Assembly: GCF_023856365.1 (NCBI RefSeq)
Contig: NW_026042775.1
Location: forward strand, 1-64,000
Direction: 5' to 3'
DNA: 64,000 nucleotides
Source of the DNA: Brienomyrus brachyistius
Taxonomy: Eukaryota; Chordata; Actinopteri; Osteoglossiformes; Mormyridae
Positions 10,448-21,061 of this stretch are shown one piece after another (the stretch's first letter is position 1; the number at the start of each line of letters is the position of its first letter). The position numbers and the translations under genes were made by a program. The notes below the pieces were generated by a model. That model searched no databases and was not told the origin of the DNA. It saw nothing but the letters and a program-made list of their open reading frames with translations.

Positions 10448-10994
10448 ACAATAAATTCAAGATTTTTATTTGTCGTACAAATGTAGTGGTACACTGGCAG
10501 CGAAATGAAATTGTCGTTACTCCAGTCGGTGTAATAAACACACTAGTAAAAGGACATCAAAATTAAACAACATGAATTAACTGAAACTACAGAAAGATAA
10601 TAAGAAAATATAACAATAAAAGGTATATAAAAAGTAAAGATGAAAATGTATAAAAAATATGTAGAAATGTTTAAAGTACAGATTGTAGTTATAGCATATT
10701 TTAGCTTTTAATCTGTGATGTTAATGATCCTACTGGCCGGGGGTAGAAGCTTCTCCTCGGCCTCTCAGTCCCGGCCATAAGGCCCCGGGGACTTATGCAG
10801 GGCGGCAGTTCTGTCCTGGTGATTCTCTGGGCGCATCGTATCACCCTCAGCGGGACTCGGCGGCCCTCAGAGCTGGAGCTGCCGTACCGAGCAGTTATGC
10901 TCCCGGAGAGCACAGATCCCACATTGCCGCTGTAGAAGGTTTTTTGTGGCACAGACGAGAGTCTGTATTTCCACAGCTGCCTCACATGATACAC
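10448..10994 (-). mobile_element. CR1/L2/Rex1-like LINE 3' end, reversed
   Basis: The minus strand reads VRQLWKYRLSSVPQKTFYSG, then GSVLSGSITARYG and RCAQRITRTELPP, matching the C-terminal end of fish CR1/L2/Rex1 ORF2. An AT-rich 3' UTR follows (10448-10700). The 5' part of the element is missing, as usual for truncated LINEs. Confidence 0.7.
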
Positions 10995-11729
10995 TCACTG
11001 TCAGGCTTTCAGCACTAAAGTTACAGATTACTGGGTGGCCGAGAGGTCTGTGAAATTTGGAGGGTCAGTAGCTTGCCTGGGAAGCCTTAGCATTCAGCGA
11101 AAACTGAACAGAGAGCCCTGTAGCAGGGTTGTCTAATTTGTTTAGCTGGCTGGCATAAGATTTTCAGTTTGAAACAAGTATGCACACAGATTTACATGTA
11201 CGTAACAGTTTTATTACCTTGTAAATAGTTTGCAGGGTTTTCAAAGTACCCCAGTGCATTTGATATAGCGAATTTTAGGTTTATAATGAAATAATATAGA
11301 TTTGCCCTAAGATTTAATAAGATTTCTTGCGTGAGCGTGAGAGTCTGAAGGTGTGAGTGTCACACCAGATGGGTGAGAGCTGGCAACCCTGGCTCTGTTC
11401 AGTAGCCTCAGAAATTCTTTCGAACTTTCCAAACACAGCTGATGGAAATCAATGGACGCAAAGGTTCTCAGTGACCATTTTAGCTTGTTTTTAGACTAAA
11501 GGCCTATGATGGATCTTTGGAATGTTGCGGAGATACGAATGCTGAGGACAGCATACTTTGTGCTGTGAGTGTTATGTTAACCATGTAAACAAAGAGGAAG
11601 TACACAGTCCAACCAGGTACTATATTGAAATGCTAACAAGTTTTTAAATATTTTTATTCAAGTGACTTTAAGTCTGGATAATTTTTTTAATGGTTGGAAA
11701 CATGTGTATTACTGTAAATTAAATAATTA
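10995..11729. other. No recognisable feature
   Basis: No coding signal, splice-bounded exon or known repeat seen. Confidence 0.6.
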
Positions 11730-13181
11730 AACTTCTGAAATGGCCGCTCAGTGCAGGAGGAGGCTGCAAACCTGAAGAGGCACACAACCGTATGGGTGGG
11801 GCAGGGGATCAATGGTGTGAGGTAGAGGACCAGGGCAGTGGGATTGCAGTGGCACAAGGGCAACCGTGTGGTCATCATGGGCTCCTCCAATGGCAGCTTC
11901 AGGTAAGTCGCTCTGATAAACCCCGTTAGACTCCAGTGAAGTGAGTGAGGCTGCAGCGCTACACTGGAGGGGACACATGTGGGCTCAGGGGCCCACGTGA
12001 CTGTAGCAGAGGAAGGGATCTCTAGCTGATGTGGAGGTACAGGCCCAGTGGCAGTAAGGGGTGGGCAGTCAGCTGCAGAGGCTGCGGGGCCAGCGGCCCC
12101 ACTGTACACATGGACCGCAGGGAATCTCAGCATGTTGTGCCCAAAGTCCAGCACACATGCCGTGCTCCGGGGGAAATTCAGGCCCAGGATGGAGGGATCG
12201 AGCATGTCAGCCATCCACATAGTTACTATTCACAACTAAACCCCCCATGTCAAAAGGGAACAACCCCGTCCCTCTTAAAGGGGCCAGGTCACCAGTCATT
12301 GTTCTCACCTGCACCAATGTCAGTTCTTGACAGTGTCTGGTCTCACCAGGGTTGCAGTGGAACCTGTATGGACTAGGGCAGTACATGCGACTCACATCAC
12401 TATGGTGGGTATGTGACAGAAGTTGCCTCTGTGAGTCCAATCCGTAGTCACAACCTCTGCAGCAGGTGGCAGCAGGGCCACCTCCCCGGTGTCAACAAGG
12501 AAGTTCCGGAAATTAACCTTGTTGGCCCACATCTTCCCGGCTATGCGTGCCCTTGGCGGAACCCTGGGTGGCGGTGAACTTGGGACACTGTCTGAGGATT
12601 GAGGGGTGGGGGGGGGGTGCTGCTGCCTGTCAGCCTACAGGCAGTCTGCCTCCAGGAAGTAAACCTGAGGGCCTGGGTCCTCCAAGCCCTTTGGCGTTTA
12701 CAGCTTGGTTGATTTCTCCCGCCTCGTTCCCCGCCACCTTGCTGCCCACAATTTCTCTCTCCAAAGCCAGTTCCAGGGCCTCGTCTAGGGACGCAGAGGG
12801 GTTGGCTGTGTCTGAATGTGAGCTATCTGGGGTTAAGTGTCTAGATAAACTGATCCCTGGCCAGTTCACTCTGTACTGATAGAGCCATGTGAGCACAGAC
12901 ACGCCTACACAACCCCTTGATATCATTAAGCAGGATGCAGAGAGACTCATTTGACTCAGTCCCTGCACCTATTGTTTAACTGAGAGGGCAGAAGTCCTCA
13001 CACTGCCCACAGCGATTCTGCAGGGCACTGACCAGTGTCTCATCCAGGGGCTCAAGCAACCAGCAGTGTACACCTCAGAAAAACATGTGTGACAACCCTG
13101 AGGACCTGCTTGCATACCACAATGGTATCCCATCTCCCCTTGCTCTTTGAAGGGGTACCACCCATCCAGTATAGTTATCAC
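11730..13181 (-). mobile_element. Ty3/Gypsy-like retrotransposon gag-protease relic
   Basis: Minus-strand frames carry a gag-like part (DEALELALEREIVGSKVAG, 12630-12968) and then aspartic-protease-like pieces: ALVHTGSTATLV (about 12340-12385), RTMTGDLAPLRGTGL and DMLDPSILGLNF (about 12180-12215). The active-site Asp of the usual D-T-G is His. A TGA lies just upstream of that motif, and the parts lie in different frames. No reverse transcriptase, integrase or LTRs are recognisable. Annotated as an old broken copy. Confidence 0.65.
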
Positions 13182-13229
13182 TGGGCTATCACAATGTCAT
13201 CACAATACTAAAGACTGAAACAAAGCCGT

Positions 13230-13341
13230 GAGGTCAGACCCTCTGTATACAGCACACAGTCTCACCCTCACATCCTGTATGACCACATTTCTGCTGTTCA
13301 CATGGCATTTCTCCAGCTTCCATTGCCCTGCAATGGACTGA
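13230..13341 (+). pseudogene. First-exon relic C of the Ig-like receptor
   Basis: Leader motif CTGAAACAAAGCCGTGAGG, then CACATCCTGTATGAC with ATG at 13279. The frame reads MTTFLLFTWHFSSFHC and stops after 20 codons. It is the first-exon copy nearest to the Ig exons (2 kb upstream, same strand) and would be the natural partner, but the leader is degenerate after residue 8 and the TATA box present in relic A is lost. Confidence 0.45.
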
Positions 13342-13929
13342 CGTGCTGTTGAAGGTCTACCTCACTTTACACTTTGCCCATGTCTTGTGTGTATACCCTG
13401 TCCGCTCCTAACGTGTATTTAGTTTGTGTAAATCTATCACTGCATCTGCATTTCGCAGTTCAGCTTCTGACAACATTGTGTTTCCCATCTGTGTATTTGG
13501 GTTCGGTGCTTGTTGGGTGCCTGTCGTGGTCCTTCTATTTACAATTGTACGCGGGGCGCCAATTCATCTTCTTTATTCATCATGAATATTTTAATTCATT
13601 AATGCAGGAGTCTGTGATAAATCGCTATCAGCATTTGGTTTATAATGGCCAATTAATGATAACTAAAAAGAAACAGAGAGACTGAAGACAGAACTTTCAA
13701 CCATGATATGAGTGCTGTTGCTGCATAATTTGTCCACCAGGGGTCACAGCGCAACCCCCATCTCGGCAAGATGGATGACTTGAAATATGTTTCTATATCA
13801 AGTTGAATTATTTTTATTTCTATAGCACATTTAAAAACAATCTATGTTGTGCCAAAGTGCTGTAGGTCAAAATAATATAAATATATAGTAAAAGTAGAGA
13901 CATTGGCCAATGTTACACAATGTTACACA
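13342..13929. other. Spacer; 248-bp segment missing here
   Basis: Nothing coding. At 13557-13564 (GGGGC/GCCAATTC) unit 1 joins bases that are 248 bp apart in units 2 and 3, with a GC microhomology at the join. Confidence 0.6.
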
Positions 13930-14990
13930 AAAAATAATCAGAATCAGACTGTGGTTTATTGCCAAGTAGGTTGACCCTACAAGGAATTCTTTTTGGTATA
14001 ATGGTGCTCCATGGAAAAACAAGACTAAGCAACAACCAAGTTCAAAAAACAGTGCAAAAGTTATACAATAATCTAGTAATAAATATAAAATCACTATAAA
14101 TGTTAAATACATGATGTGCAAAGCAGAATAGTCAGATTAAATAGATAAATAAAATGTGTTCCTGTGTGTGCAGGGTCAGTACAGAGATGCATCTAATAAG
14201 AAGCGGTGTAAGGCTGAATTAGCTCCGAGACGGACTGGGGACCTATGCCATGTATCGCCTTAGAAAGAAATAAGAAATCTTTAAACTGTATTCTCAGAAA
14301 TTCTCAAAACTTAACAGGTAGCCAATGCAATGCAGCCAACACAGGGGAAATTTGGTGTCTATTTTTTGTTGAGAGCCTGGTAGCACCGTTTTGAACAAGG
14401 TGTAGTCAGAATAAAGATGCTTCTGGTAAACCTGGGTACAGAGAACGGCAGTAACCCAATCAGGATAAAAGCAGGAGTAACTCTCCAGGTCTTTGGCTGA
14501 AAGGTGTGGTTTAAGCCAGGCTATTGAACTCAGCTGACAGAAACACCCCTTCACAACAGCATTTATTTGTTTATCAAACTCAGTGATGAATCAAAGATGA
14601 CACCAAGATTTTTAGTATGTGACTGGAAGTTTTCTGAATGAGGCCCTAATTGTTCTCTGAGATCATGAACAGTGACCAGAACTCATTACCTCTGTCTTGT
14701 TTTCATTAATCTGGACGAAAGTCATTGCTGTCCTGTTCTTAATATCCTCCAGACAGTTAGAAAGGGCCACCAGAGAGCAGCAGTCACCAGGTTTTAATGG
14801 CAGATAGAGCTGCGTATCACCAGCATAGCAATGATATTTTACATAATAACGTTCACAAATAGAGCCCAAAGGAAGCATGTATAGAGGGAATATGAGAGGG
14901 CCTGTATCACAGGACTGGATATGTTTACAAGTAAGGCCATAGTACTTAAGGGGTGTGGCCATCCCACACAGTGACAAGCCCATTCATTCA
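13930..14990 (-). mobile_element. CR1/L2/Rex1-like LINE fragment with reverse-transcriptase relic
   Basis: The minus strand reads CDTGPLIFPLYMLPLGSI, YHCYAGDTQLYLPLKPG and INENKTEVMS (14663-14983), the catalytic region of a fish LINE reverse transcriptase in which the usual Y-A-D-D is Y-A-G-D. A downstream part (KDLESYSCFYPDWVTAVL, 14294-14554) is in another frame. The plus-strand left edge (GAATCAGACTGTGGTTTATTG) resembles the 3' end of such elements. Catalytic Asp loss and frameshifts make it dead. Confidence 0.75.
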
Positions 14991-15007
14991 CCTCATCTAG
15001 GCCTTTT
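14991..15007. other. Empty L1 target site
   Basis: CCTCATCTAGGCCTTTT occurs once here. In unit 2 the same 17 bases flank both sides of the L1. This is the pre-insertion allele. Confidence 0.9.
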
Positions 15008-15284
15008 ACTAGGGATTTAAGGTCCTGGTTTTCCTCTCAGACCCTAGAGCACACTGCCAGGCTCAGATTCCCGATCCCACATCCTGCTGAAGCCCTTCCC
15101 AAGATCAGACACTAGTTTTGTTTTCCTTGTTCTTATAGTAAAATGATGGTCTTTGACTTCTATACATCATCACTGTTCTGTTAATTACACATGACCTAAT
15201 CTAAGTATTACACAAACCAAGCATAATTACTTAGAGATGTCATGAGATGGAAAATCCTTATTCAGTTAATTATTTTCCCCACAG

Positions 15285-15598
15285 GTGCTGACAGTGTGTC
15301 TACAGTGAAATGGGCCTGTGTACAGAGAGGATGATCTGTAACAATCCCATGTTCCTATGGTGACAGATATAAAACTCATGTGAAATACTGGTGCAGAGGG
15401 TATAATGTGAGGTCATGTACTCCCATAGTACACACTGACTCTCCACTGGAGGGTAAAGTGTGAGTCAGAGATGATCCTGACCAGCGAGTCTTCACTGTGA
15501 CCATCAACAATCTGACAGCTGAGGACTCCGATCGGTACTGGTGTGGTGTGAAGATCAGTGGAGCCTCTCTGATCAGGTTAATCTGTCAGTCACTGATG
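15285..15598 (+). pseudogene. First Ig V-type exon, CD300/pIgR-like (pseudo-exon)
   Basis: A strong acceptor (TATTTTCCCCACAG) and a strong donor (GATG/GTAAGA) bound a 314-bp exon. The translation has the family pattern: SVTIPCSYGD.Y..HVKYWC, RDDPDQRVFTVTINNLTAEDS and DRYWCGVKISG, so both V-domain disulfide Cys, the extra Cys pair and the D-S-x-x-Y-W-C motif are present. Two TGA codons interrupt it (15332-15334 and 15461-15463). The end of the exon (the usual LSVTDG) is in a shifted frame. Known members are membrane receptors that bind lipids or polymeric Ig and signal in leukocytes. This copy cannot encode the domain as it stands. The same lesions occur in unit 2. Confidence 0.85.
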
Positions 15599-15951
15599 GT
15601 AAGATGTCTGTACTGCAGACTGTAGCCAATGAGATGCACAGTATGTAACATGTCACTGAGTCAAAAAGGAAGGACCTTAACACAAACACTGATGGAAAAA
15701 ATGTTTTAATATTTTAAAAATCTGCATTTTAATTTAATTCAATATGATAAACGAGACTTGGAAGAAGTAACAGTGTCAGCTAAATCGGGCGACTTCATGA
15801 GGTTAAATATGATAAGCAATATGTTAAAAAATGTCAGTTTATTGGCCAAACATTTACATACAGTATGTATGTTGTAATGGGCTGATATTCATAAACATTT
15901 CATTGCTGTGCAAATCTTTGAGTGTTTTACCTGTGTGTTGAAGTCCTCCAG

Positions 15952-16231
15952 GGCTGACAGTGGACAAACAGGAGGTGACGGGTGTGGATGGAGACAGTGT
16001 CAGTGTTACTATGGAAACAACAAAAGACAAAGGATGTGGTGTAAGATTGGGGGCTCCTGTGCATCAGAGAGATCAGTGAGTTTGCATGGGAGGCCTGTTC
16101 TGATCAGGGATGACACAGAAAATGAAACCTTCATTGTGACAATGAGTGGGCTGGAGAGGAAGGACACTGGCTGGTATTGGTGTGCTGCTGGAATCCTGCA
16201 GATTCCAGTTCATATTACTGTTAAACATAAG
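15952..16231 (+). pseudogene. Second Ig V-type exon, CD300/pIgR-like
   Basis: The acceptor is TCCTCCAG. The frame reads CYYGNNKRQRMWCKIGG, then RPVLIRDDTEN.TFIVTMSG and KDTGWYWCAAGILQIPVHIT, so the V-domain cysteines and W-Y-W-C are intact here. The first 20 residues are in another frame (GLTVDKQEVTGVDGDSVSV), consistent with loss of one copy of a 7-bp direct repeat (CAGTGTT), so the exon is frameshifted near its start. The expected donor after the last beta strand is weak (ACATAAGTAA). Confidence 0.8.
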
Positions 16232-16403
16232 TAATTGATTTAAATCTGCCTGTGAATTATTTATGCTTGAATATAAATAGATACATACTAATCAACCCAG
16301 CAGTTTCACTCACGAAGGGGTTTGTGCTTCTTTGTGGGGATAATCCCCTATTTATCAGCTGTTGTGAAACAGAGTTATTTATTGGGATTATTGTTTCAAT
16401 GAT

Positions 16404-16575
16404 AGTGGCACGGTGGTCCAGTAGGCGGCGCTGTTGCTTCACGCATCCATGTTTAGGGGTTTGAATCTGGCTTCTGCTCTGTCTGTGTGGAGTTTGCATG
16501 TTCTCCACATGCTGTGTGGGTTTCCTCCAACAATCCAAAAACGCACAGTCAGGCTAATTGGTGTCTTTAATATTG
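16404..16575 (+). mobile_element. SINE (V-SINE-like), head and body
   Basis: Begins GTGGCACGGTGGTCCAGTAGG and continues through the tRNA-like promoter region to TGTGGAGTTTGCATGTTCTC and GGGTTTCCTCCAACAATCC, the conserved body of this SINE superfamily. The ATGG tail is missing. It lies in an intron of the Ig-like locus. Confidence 0.75.
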
Positions 16576-16838
16576 AATGTGTGTCTTCTAGTTTATGATC
16601 AGTCTGTAATATGACAAAAATCACAGCATTTTCCACAGACATACAGCCAGTCACTTGTTATGTATACAAATCCAGACAAATCCATGTAGCTTGCAACATA
16701 ATTCAGGCATTTTTTCATCTTTGTGAGGATGAATTGTTACTAATGGTGTGCAGACTGACTAACATGTCTGTAGGTGGTTTTTCATTGCAGCGTAGACCAG
16801 TGTTACAATTGTACTCTGTAATATCTGTTCCAGTGCTG

Positions 16839-17146
16839 CATCCATCCATTGTCTGAAACTGCTTGTCTAACTCAGGGTCCCTATGGGCGCAAGGCAGGGA
16901 ACGTCCCATGACAGGGTGCCAACCAATTGCAGGACACGCTCACACTCCATTCCCTCGCACAAGCACACCTACCGGCAATTTGACAACTCCAATTAGCCTC
17001 AGCATGTTTTTGGACTGTGGGGGGAAATCAGAGTCCCTGGAGGGAACCCCACAATGACACAGGGGGAGCATGCAAACTCCATACACACGGAACTCCAGCG
17101 AAGACTTGAGTACACGTGCCAGAGGAGTGAGGCGACAGTGCAAACC
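16839..17146 (-). mobile_element. SINE (V-SINE-like), reversed, head truncated
   Basis: CATCCATCCATT at the left is the ATGG tail read backwards. GGGAGCATGCAAACTCCATAC at about 17065 is the reversed body. The copy ends abruptly at CAAACC (17146), while unit 2 continues through the SINE head. The break coincides with the start of unit-1-only DNA. Confidence 0.8.
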
Positions 17147-17683
17147 CTGCTTTTTATTAATTATCCTTTCTCCTGTTTCCACTGCTCTCCTTTTCTCTGC
17201 ACATGATGAAGAAGGAGGGGATAATGAAAAACGGAGGTAAGCATTCAGCAGCATTTACAGTAGTGTGGGGGTCCAGCTAGCAGCATTTACCTGATCACAC
17301 AGTAATGGGAAACTGTCATTTTAATTTTAAGGGAAAAAAATATTTTTTATTTCATTTTCTTAATAATAAACTTGAGATCCCATCCCATCCAGGGTGAGCC
17401 CTTGCCTTCTGCCCTGTGCTGCTGGGGAATGACTGCAGGCCTGTTTTTACAAAATAGTGTAACATGTTGTGTGATAATCTCTAGCTATTTTCATGCTCTT
17501 TGTTAATGTCTCCTGTTCCTCACATGTGTCCTGTGTAATAGTACCGATGTGGCTGTACCGTGTTTCTATAAAGCATGTAAGACTTTACTGTTCACATCCA
17601 CCCTCTTATTCAGCTCTTTGGTCCAGCTGGCTCTGTATGTAGGACTGAGCTGATCGGTGCTGCTGTCGATTATCAAGGTGGTT
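17147..17683 (+). other. Unit-1-specific segment with an exon-like core
   Basis: These 537 bp are replaced by 193 unrelated bases in unit 2. A long pyrimidine tract (TCCTTTCTCCTGTTTCC through CTTTTCTCTGC) precedes a short Glu/Lys-rich stretch (GATGAAGAAGGAGGGG) ended by a consensus donor (ACGGAG/GTAAGC) at 17236/17237. It could be a small cytoplasmic exon of the receptor. The normal acceptor position reads CACAT rather than CACAG, though an AG at 17212-17213 is usable. Confidence 0.35.
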
Positions 17684-17778
17684 TTACTTCAGTCAGAACA
17701 GATTCACTGTTTTGTTCTTCAGGTTTAAATGTGATATGTGTGACTGACAGACACACTGGTGTATTATATGTCTCACAG

Positions 17779-17986
17779 GTGGGAGCAGGTTCTGGATGCT
17801 GTACTGAAAGCTGGGACTGGTGTGTTTTACCTGATTTGCACCATCATCACCATTCAGCTGCACTGGACCTCCTGTAGAAAGCGGGAACCAATCAGAGAGA
17901 AGCAGAGGGTCTCCCTGGATCAGAGGAAGCTGGCAGAGGAGATGACCTTCGTGGAGCAGAATGAGTCAGACGAGCTGTAAAATAAA
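17779..17986 (+). pseudogene. Terminal membrane/cytoplasmic exon with overlapping poly(A) signal
   Basis: Acceptor TATGTCTCACAG at 17778, then about 66 codons to a TAA at 17978-17980. One hydrophobic span (GVFYLICTIITIQL) is followed by a basic flank (CRKREP) and a charged tail ending QNESDEL. AATAAA at 17981-17986 follows the stop directly. Codon use looks coding and the sequence is the same in unit 2. No tyrosine-based inhibitory motif or charged membrane residue is visible. Position suggests the last exon of the Ig-like receptor, but the family of this tail is not recognised. Called pseudogene only because the upstream exons are broken. Confidence 0.45.
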
Positions 17987-18525
17987 CGGTTATGCTAACT
18001 GCAGTGAAGCCTCTCTCACTCGGCCCTGCTCAGTCTGTACAGTCATAGCATGAGAGTCAGTTAAACACAGAGGGGATGATTATCTGCTGGCAACCTGTAC
18101 AACCACGTATTGGCCACTTATTCACAAGTGCTTTGCTGCCACCTGCTGGTTAATGTTTAATAATCGTTATCTTGTGAAGGTAAGACTGGTTTTTATTAAA
18201 TTGTCTCTTGATTCTGAAAAAATATGGTACTATGCAAAAGTCTTGGGCCATCAAAGAAAACGTTTAATGCTATTTAATTGGGTTGTGTATATTTGCTCAG
18301 AACAAAAACACAATTATCATAAAAATATATGCAAATTAAAAGTGACACAATAAAAACTAACAAGAATTTCTTCTTTTCTCCATAAAGTTACTGATGCCTT
18401 GTTGGATCGCTAGATGAACCACGCTTTGGATCCTAAACCTCTCCTCAGGGGCACCCCAGCCATTCCATGTATTTGTTAAATTCTGCCACCAGCTCACTTA
18501 ATTAATTAATTTAATTAAACAAATG
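17987..18525. other. 3' flank, no gene
   Basis: AT-rich sequence ending in a TTAATTAATTAATTT run. Nothing coding recognised. Confidence 0.6.
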
Positions 18526-18792
18526 TGTCATGCCCGGCTCGTCCGCTCCTCCTGTGTGCCACGCCCCCTGATTACCCACGTGTTTTCTCCCGATTGTACC
18601 CAGCTGTATCTAGTTAATTTGCTCAGTCCTGTGTATTTCAGTCCGTGTCTTACCCGAGTCCTTTGTCCGTCATTGATGTCAGTTGATGTTCGTGCCCTCG
18701 TCCCTGAGATTAAACCCCTCGTTTGCCCTGATTCTCGGCTGTCTGCCTGCTTCTTACCCGCCTGCCCGCGATCGCTGCCGTCTCCCGTGACA
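18526..18792 (+). mobile_element. Solo LTR, Gypsy-type, with 5-bp target duplication
   Basis: Starts TGTCATGCCCGGC and ends CTCCCGTGACA, so the termini are TGTCA/TGACA. AAATG flanks both sides (18521-18525 and 18793-18797). The length of 267 bp and 5-bp duplication fit an LTR left by recombination of a Ty3/Gypsy-type element. Unit 2 has a 20-bp larger version. Confidence 0.85.
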
Positions 18793-19096
18793 AAATGTTA
18801 ATGATGCATTGATTAGCCATAGGAGTTGTGTTATAAAAAGATATAGGTCTATTGGATGGTTGGTGCAAATGTTTTACTAACTTTAGAAGAGATTTTGAAA
18901 TGACTGGGCTGCCACACTTTGACGGACAAAATATTATAATTCTAGACCAAGATGAAGATCATTTGAACATCATTTTCTTCGACAGCCCAAGACTTTTGTA
19001 CAGTTTTGTATGTGTCTTTTATACTGGTCATAATTTGTTTAAATACATGATTAATAAATTGATACTTTACAAAACATTTCATATTTTTCTGAAATT

Positions 19097-19418
19097 GGTA
19101 ATTATTAAAAATGAATTTCACAAACTTAAATGGTTTGGCTGCGATGGGCTGGCCCCCCATCCAGGGTTGTTCCCGTGCCCATTGCTTCCGGGATAGGCTC
19201 CGGACCCCCCACGACCCAGTAGGATAAGCGGTTTGGAAAATGGATGGATGGATGGATGGTAATTATTAAAAATGAATTTCACAAACTTAAATGGTTTGGC
19301 TGCGATGGGCTGGCCCCCCATCCAGGTTTGTTCCCGTGCCCATTGCTTCCGGGATAGGCTCCGGACCCCCCACGACCCAGTAGGATAAGCGGTTTGGAAA
19401 ATGGATGGATGGATGGAG
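19097..19418 (+). repeat. 161-bp tandem duplication containing a SINE tail
   Basis: Two copies (19097-19257 and 19258-19418) of GGTAATTATTAAAAATG through GCGATGGGCTGG, GCTTCCGGGATAGGCTCC and (ATGG)n. The ATGG-ended part is the 3' tail of the local SINE. Unit 2 has a single copy. The join sits in the ATGG repeat. Confidence 0.9.
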
Positions 19419-19559
19419 GGATAAATGGTTTGGAGTTTTTAGGTCACCCCTCCTCGTCAGAGCCCACCAATCAGGGACTCTTTAAAAGAGTGATGTAATC
19501 GGGAACGCCCACTTTTCAATCTGCAGTACAAATACACCAGCTTGTCTCTGCTAACAACA

Positions 19560-20885
19560 GCCTGTGAATGTCAGTTAAGGAGGAAACAGTACCACATACA
19601 TATTGGCCAACATCAAATGAAAATGTAACACACGAAAACAGGACTGCCCACTTATCACTCTGCGTAAAATCACACCAGCTTGTCTGAGCTGACAGCAGCC
19701 TCACATATCAGCTAAGGAGGAAGACGGCATATCAAAAGTAAAAAGAAAGACACCATCAAATGAAAATATCCCTGTGTGATCTATTGGTTTCTGCTTTCAC
19801 TCCCATTAAATGACAGTAAGTCTAGTTGGTGTCCGTGGTGCTGAAAACCTGGATCAGTAAATTCCAAATGAAACTTCTTTACCTGATTTAACTGTAACTC
19901 ACTTATTTTGTTGGCAATGATGCTTTGTTGAGTCTAGAAAGGCGCAAAGTGGGTTTCAGATAAATTAAATGAAGTAGTTTTGCTTAAAAACCAAAAAGCT
20001 TTGAACAATCAGTTCAGCTTTGGACTGTAGTGCTTCACAAAAGTAAAATCCATCCAGTTAAATCTCTTTATCCCCAAGTCAAGAAGATATCAAATGCAGA
20101 AGCACATTGTGGGAGATACAAGGTGCAGACACATTAAAAGCACTTTTTTTGTGTGAACATTATAAAACAGATTGATACACATTAAGCAGTTTGTAACTTT
20201 ACATCCAGACCTACATCAGTCAGAAAAAGCAGGCGATGACCATCCCATCCAGCAGCTTCATCTCTGATTGTACAGAATCCCATGTCAGCGTAACTTCTGA
20301 AGTCATGACTAAACTAATTTCCAGCTCTGCCTTCAGTTTCATCTGTTAAATTAAATTAGGAACTAAACTAAACTAGGAGGGAAATATAGTCAAGCTACTT
20401 AAGTAGCCGAATTTTGTGTATCCACTAGAGGGCAGCCACACATAGATTCCCTTATGAATGGTTCTGATGCTTCCGGAAAGCACTGCACAAAGACCCAGGT
20501 ATGCCAGTGAGGAACGGATAAAGAGCAGACGGATCCAAATACTAGCTGTAATATATAGTATTTTCAATGAATTTAAACAAATTAATATAACAGTGTCAGA
20601 GTATCAGATCCATGTGACTTTTTATGATTGAAGAACTTTGAAAGCCTGAATATAACTGAGGAGGCCCACGGACCCCATTATGTGTGAAACATCATTGTGG
20701 TGCTGAGAGAAACACAGGACTGCTGATAAGACCCAGATGAAGTGAATTACCTGACTTTGCCCCCACCCATCCCCCCCCCCAGGATACCCCCACCCCTGTC
20801 ATACAGACACCTTCCTAACGGACCTCTTGATTTGTGCTGATCCACACATATGAAAAGGACCTACTGCAGTGACATTTTAAAACTG
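19560..20885. other. No recognisable gene (copy of 1-1323)
   Basis: Same content as the start of unit 1, with a longer C run near 20771. Confidence 0.6.
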
Positions 20886-21061
20886 TATAAAACATAATAA
20901 AGACTGAAATAAAGGCCTGAGGTCAGACCCTCTGTATGTAGCACACAGTGTTTCTGCAGAGTCTCACACTCACATCCTGTATGACGACTTTTCTGCTTTT
21001 CAGAATAAGTCTGATTTCACTGCTCTTTGCTCATTTGCAATATGAGGAAGTAACAGTTTAG
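20886..21061 (+). pseudogene. TATA box and first-exon relic A, unit 2
   Basis: TATAAAA at 20886-20892, ATG at 20981, 26 codons to a stop at 21059-21061. Same leader and same damaged donor as in unit 1. Confidence 0.45.

Larger units (their letters stand above)
1..19559. repeat. Tandem segmental duplication, unit 1
   Basis: The first base of the window recurs at 19560 and again at 44796, and the order of all elements is kept. The boundary is arbitrary because the array may start outside the window. Unit 1 lacks the L1 insertion and a 248-bp segment found in units 2 and 3. It carries its own 161-bp tandem duplication (19097-19418), a 537-bp private segment (17147-17683) and about 152 bp more of a LINE fragment at 3501-3656. 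Confidence 0.95.

Noticed and set aside
12547..12968. Plus-strand frames of 110-115 codons over the Ty3/Gypsy-like relic
   Set aside because: The minus strand carries recognisable gag/protease pieces; the plus-strand frames match nothing.
16404..16480. tRNA gene
   Set aside because: The A/B-box-like sequence belongs to a SINE head, followed by the conserved SINE body; no complete cloverleaf is expected.
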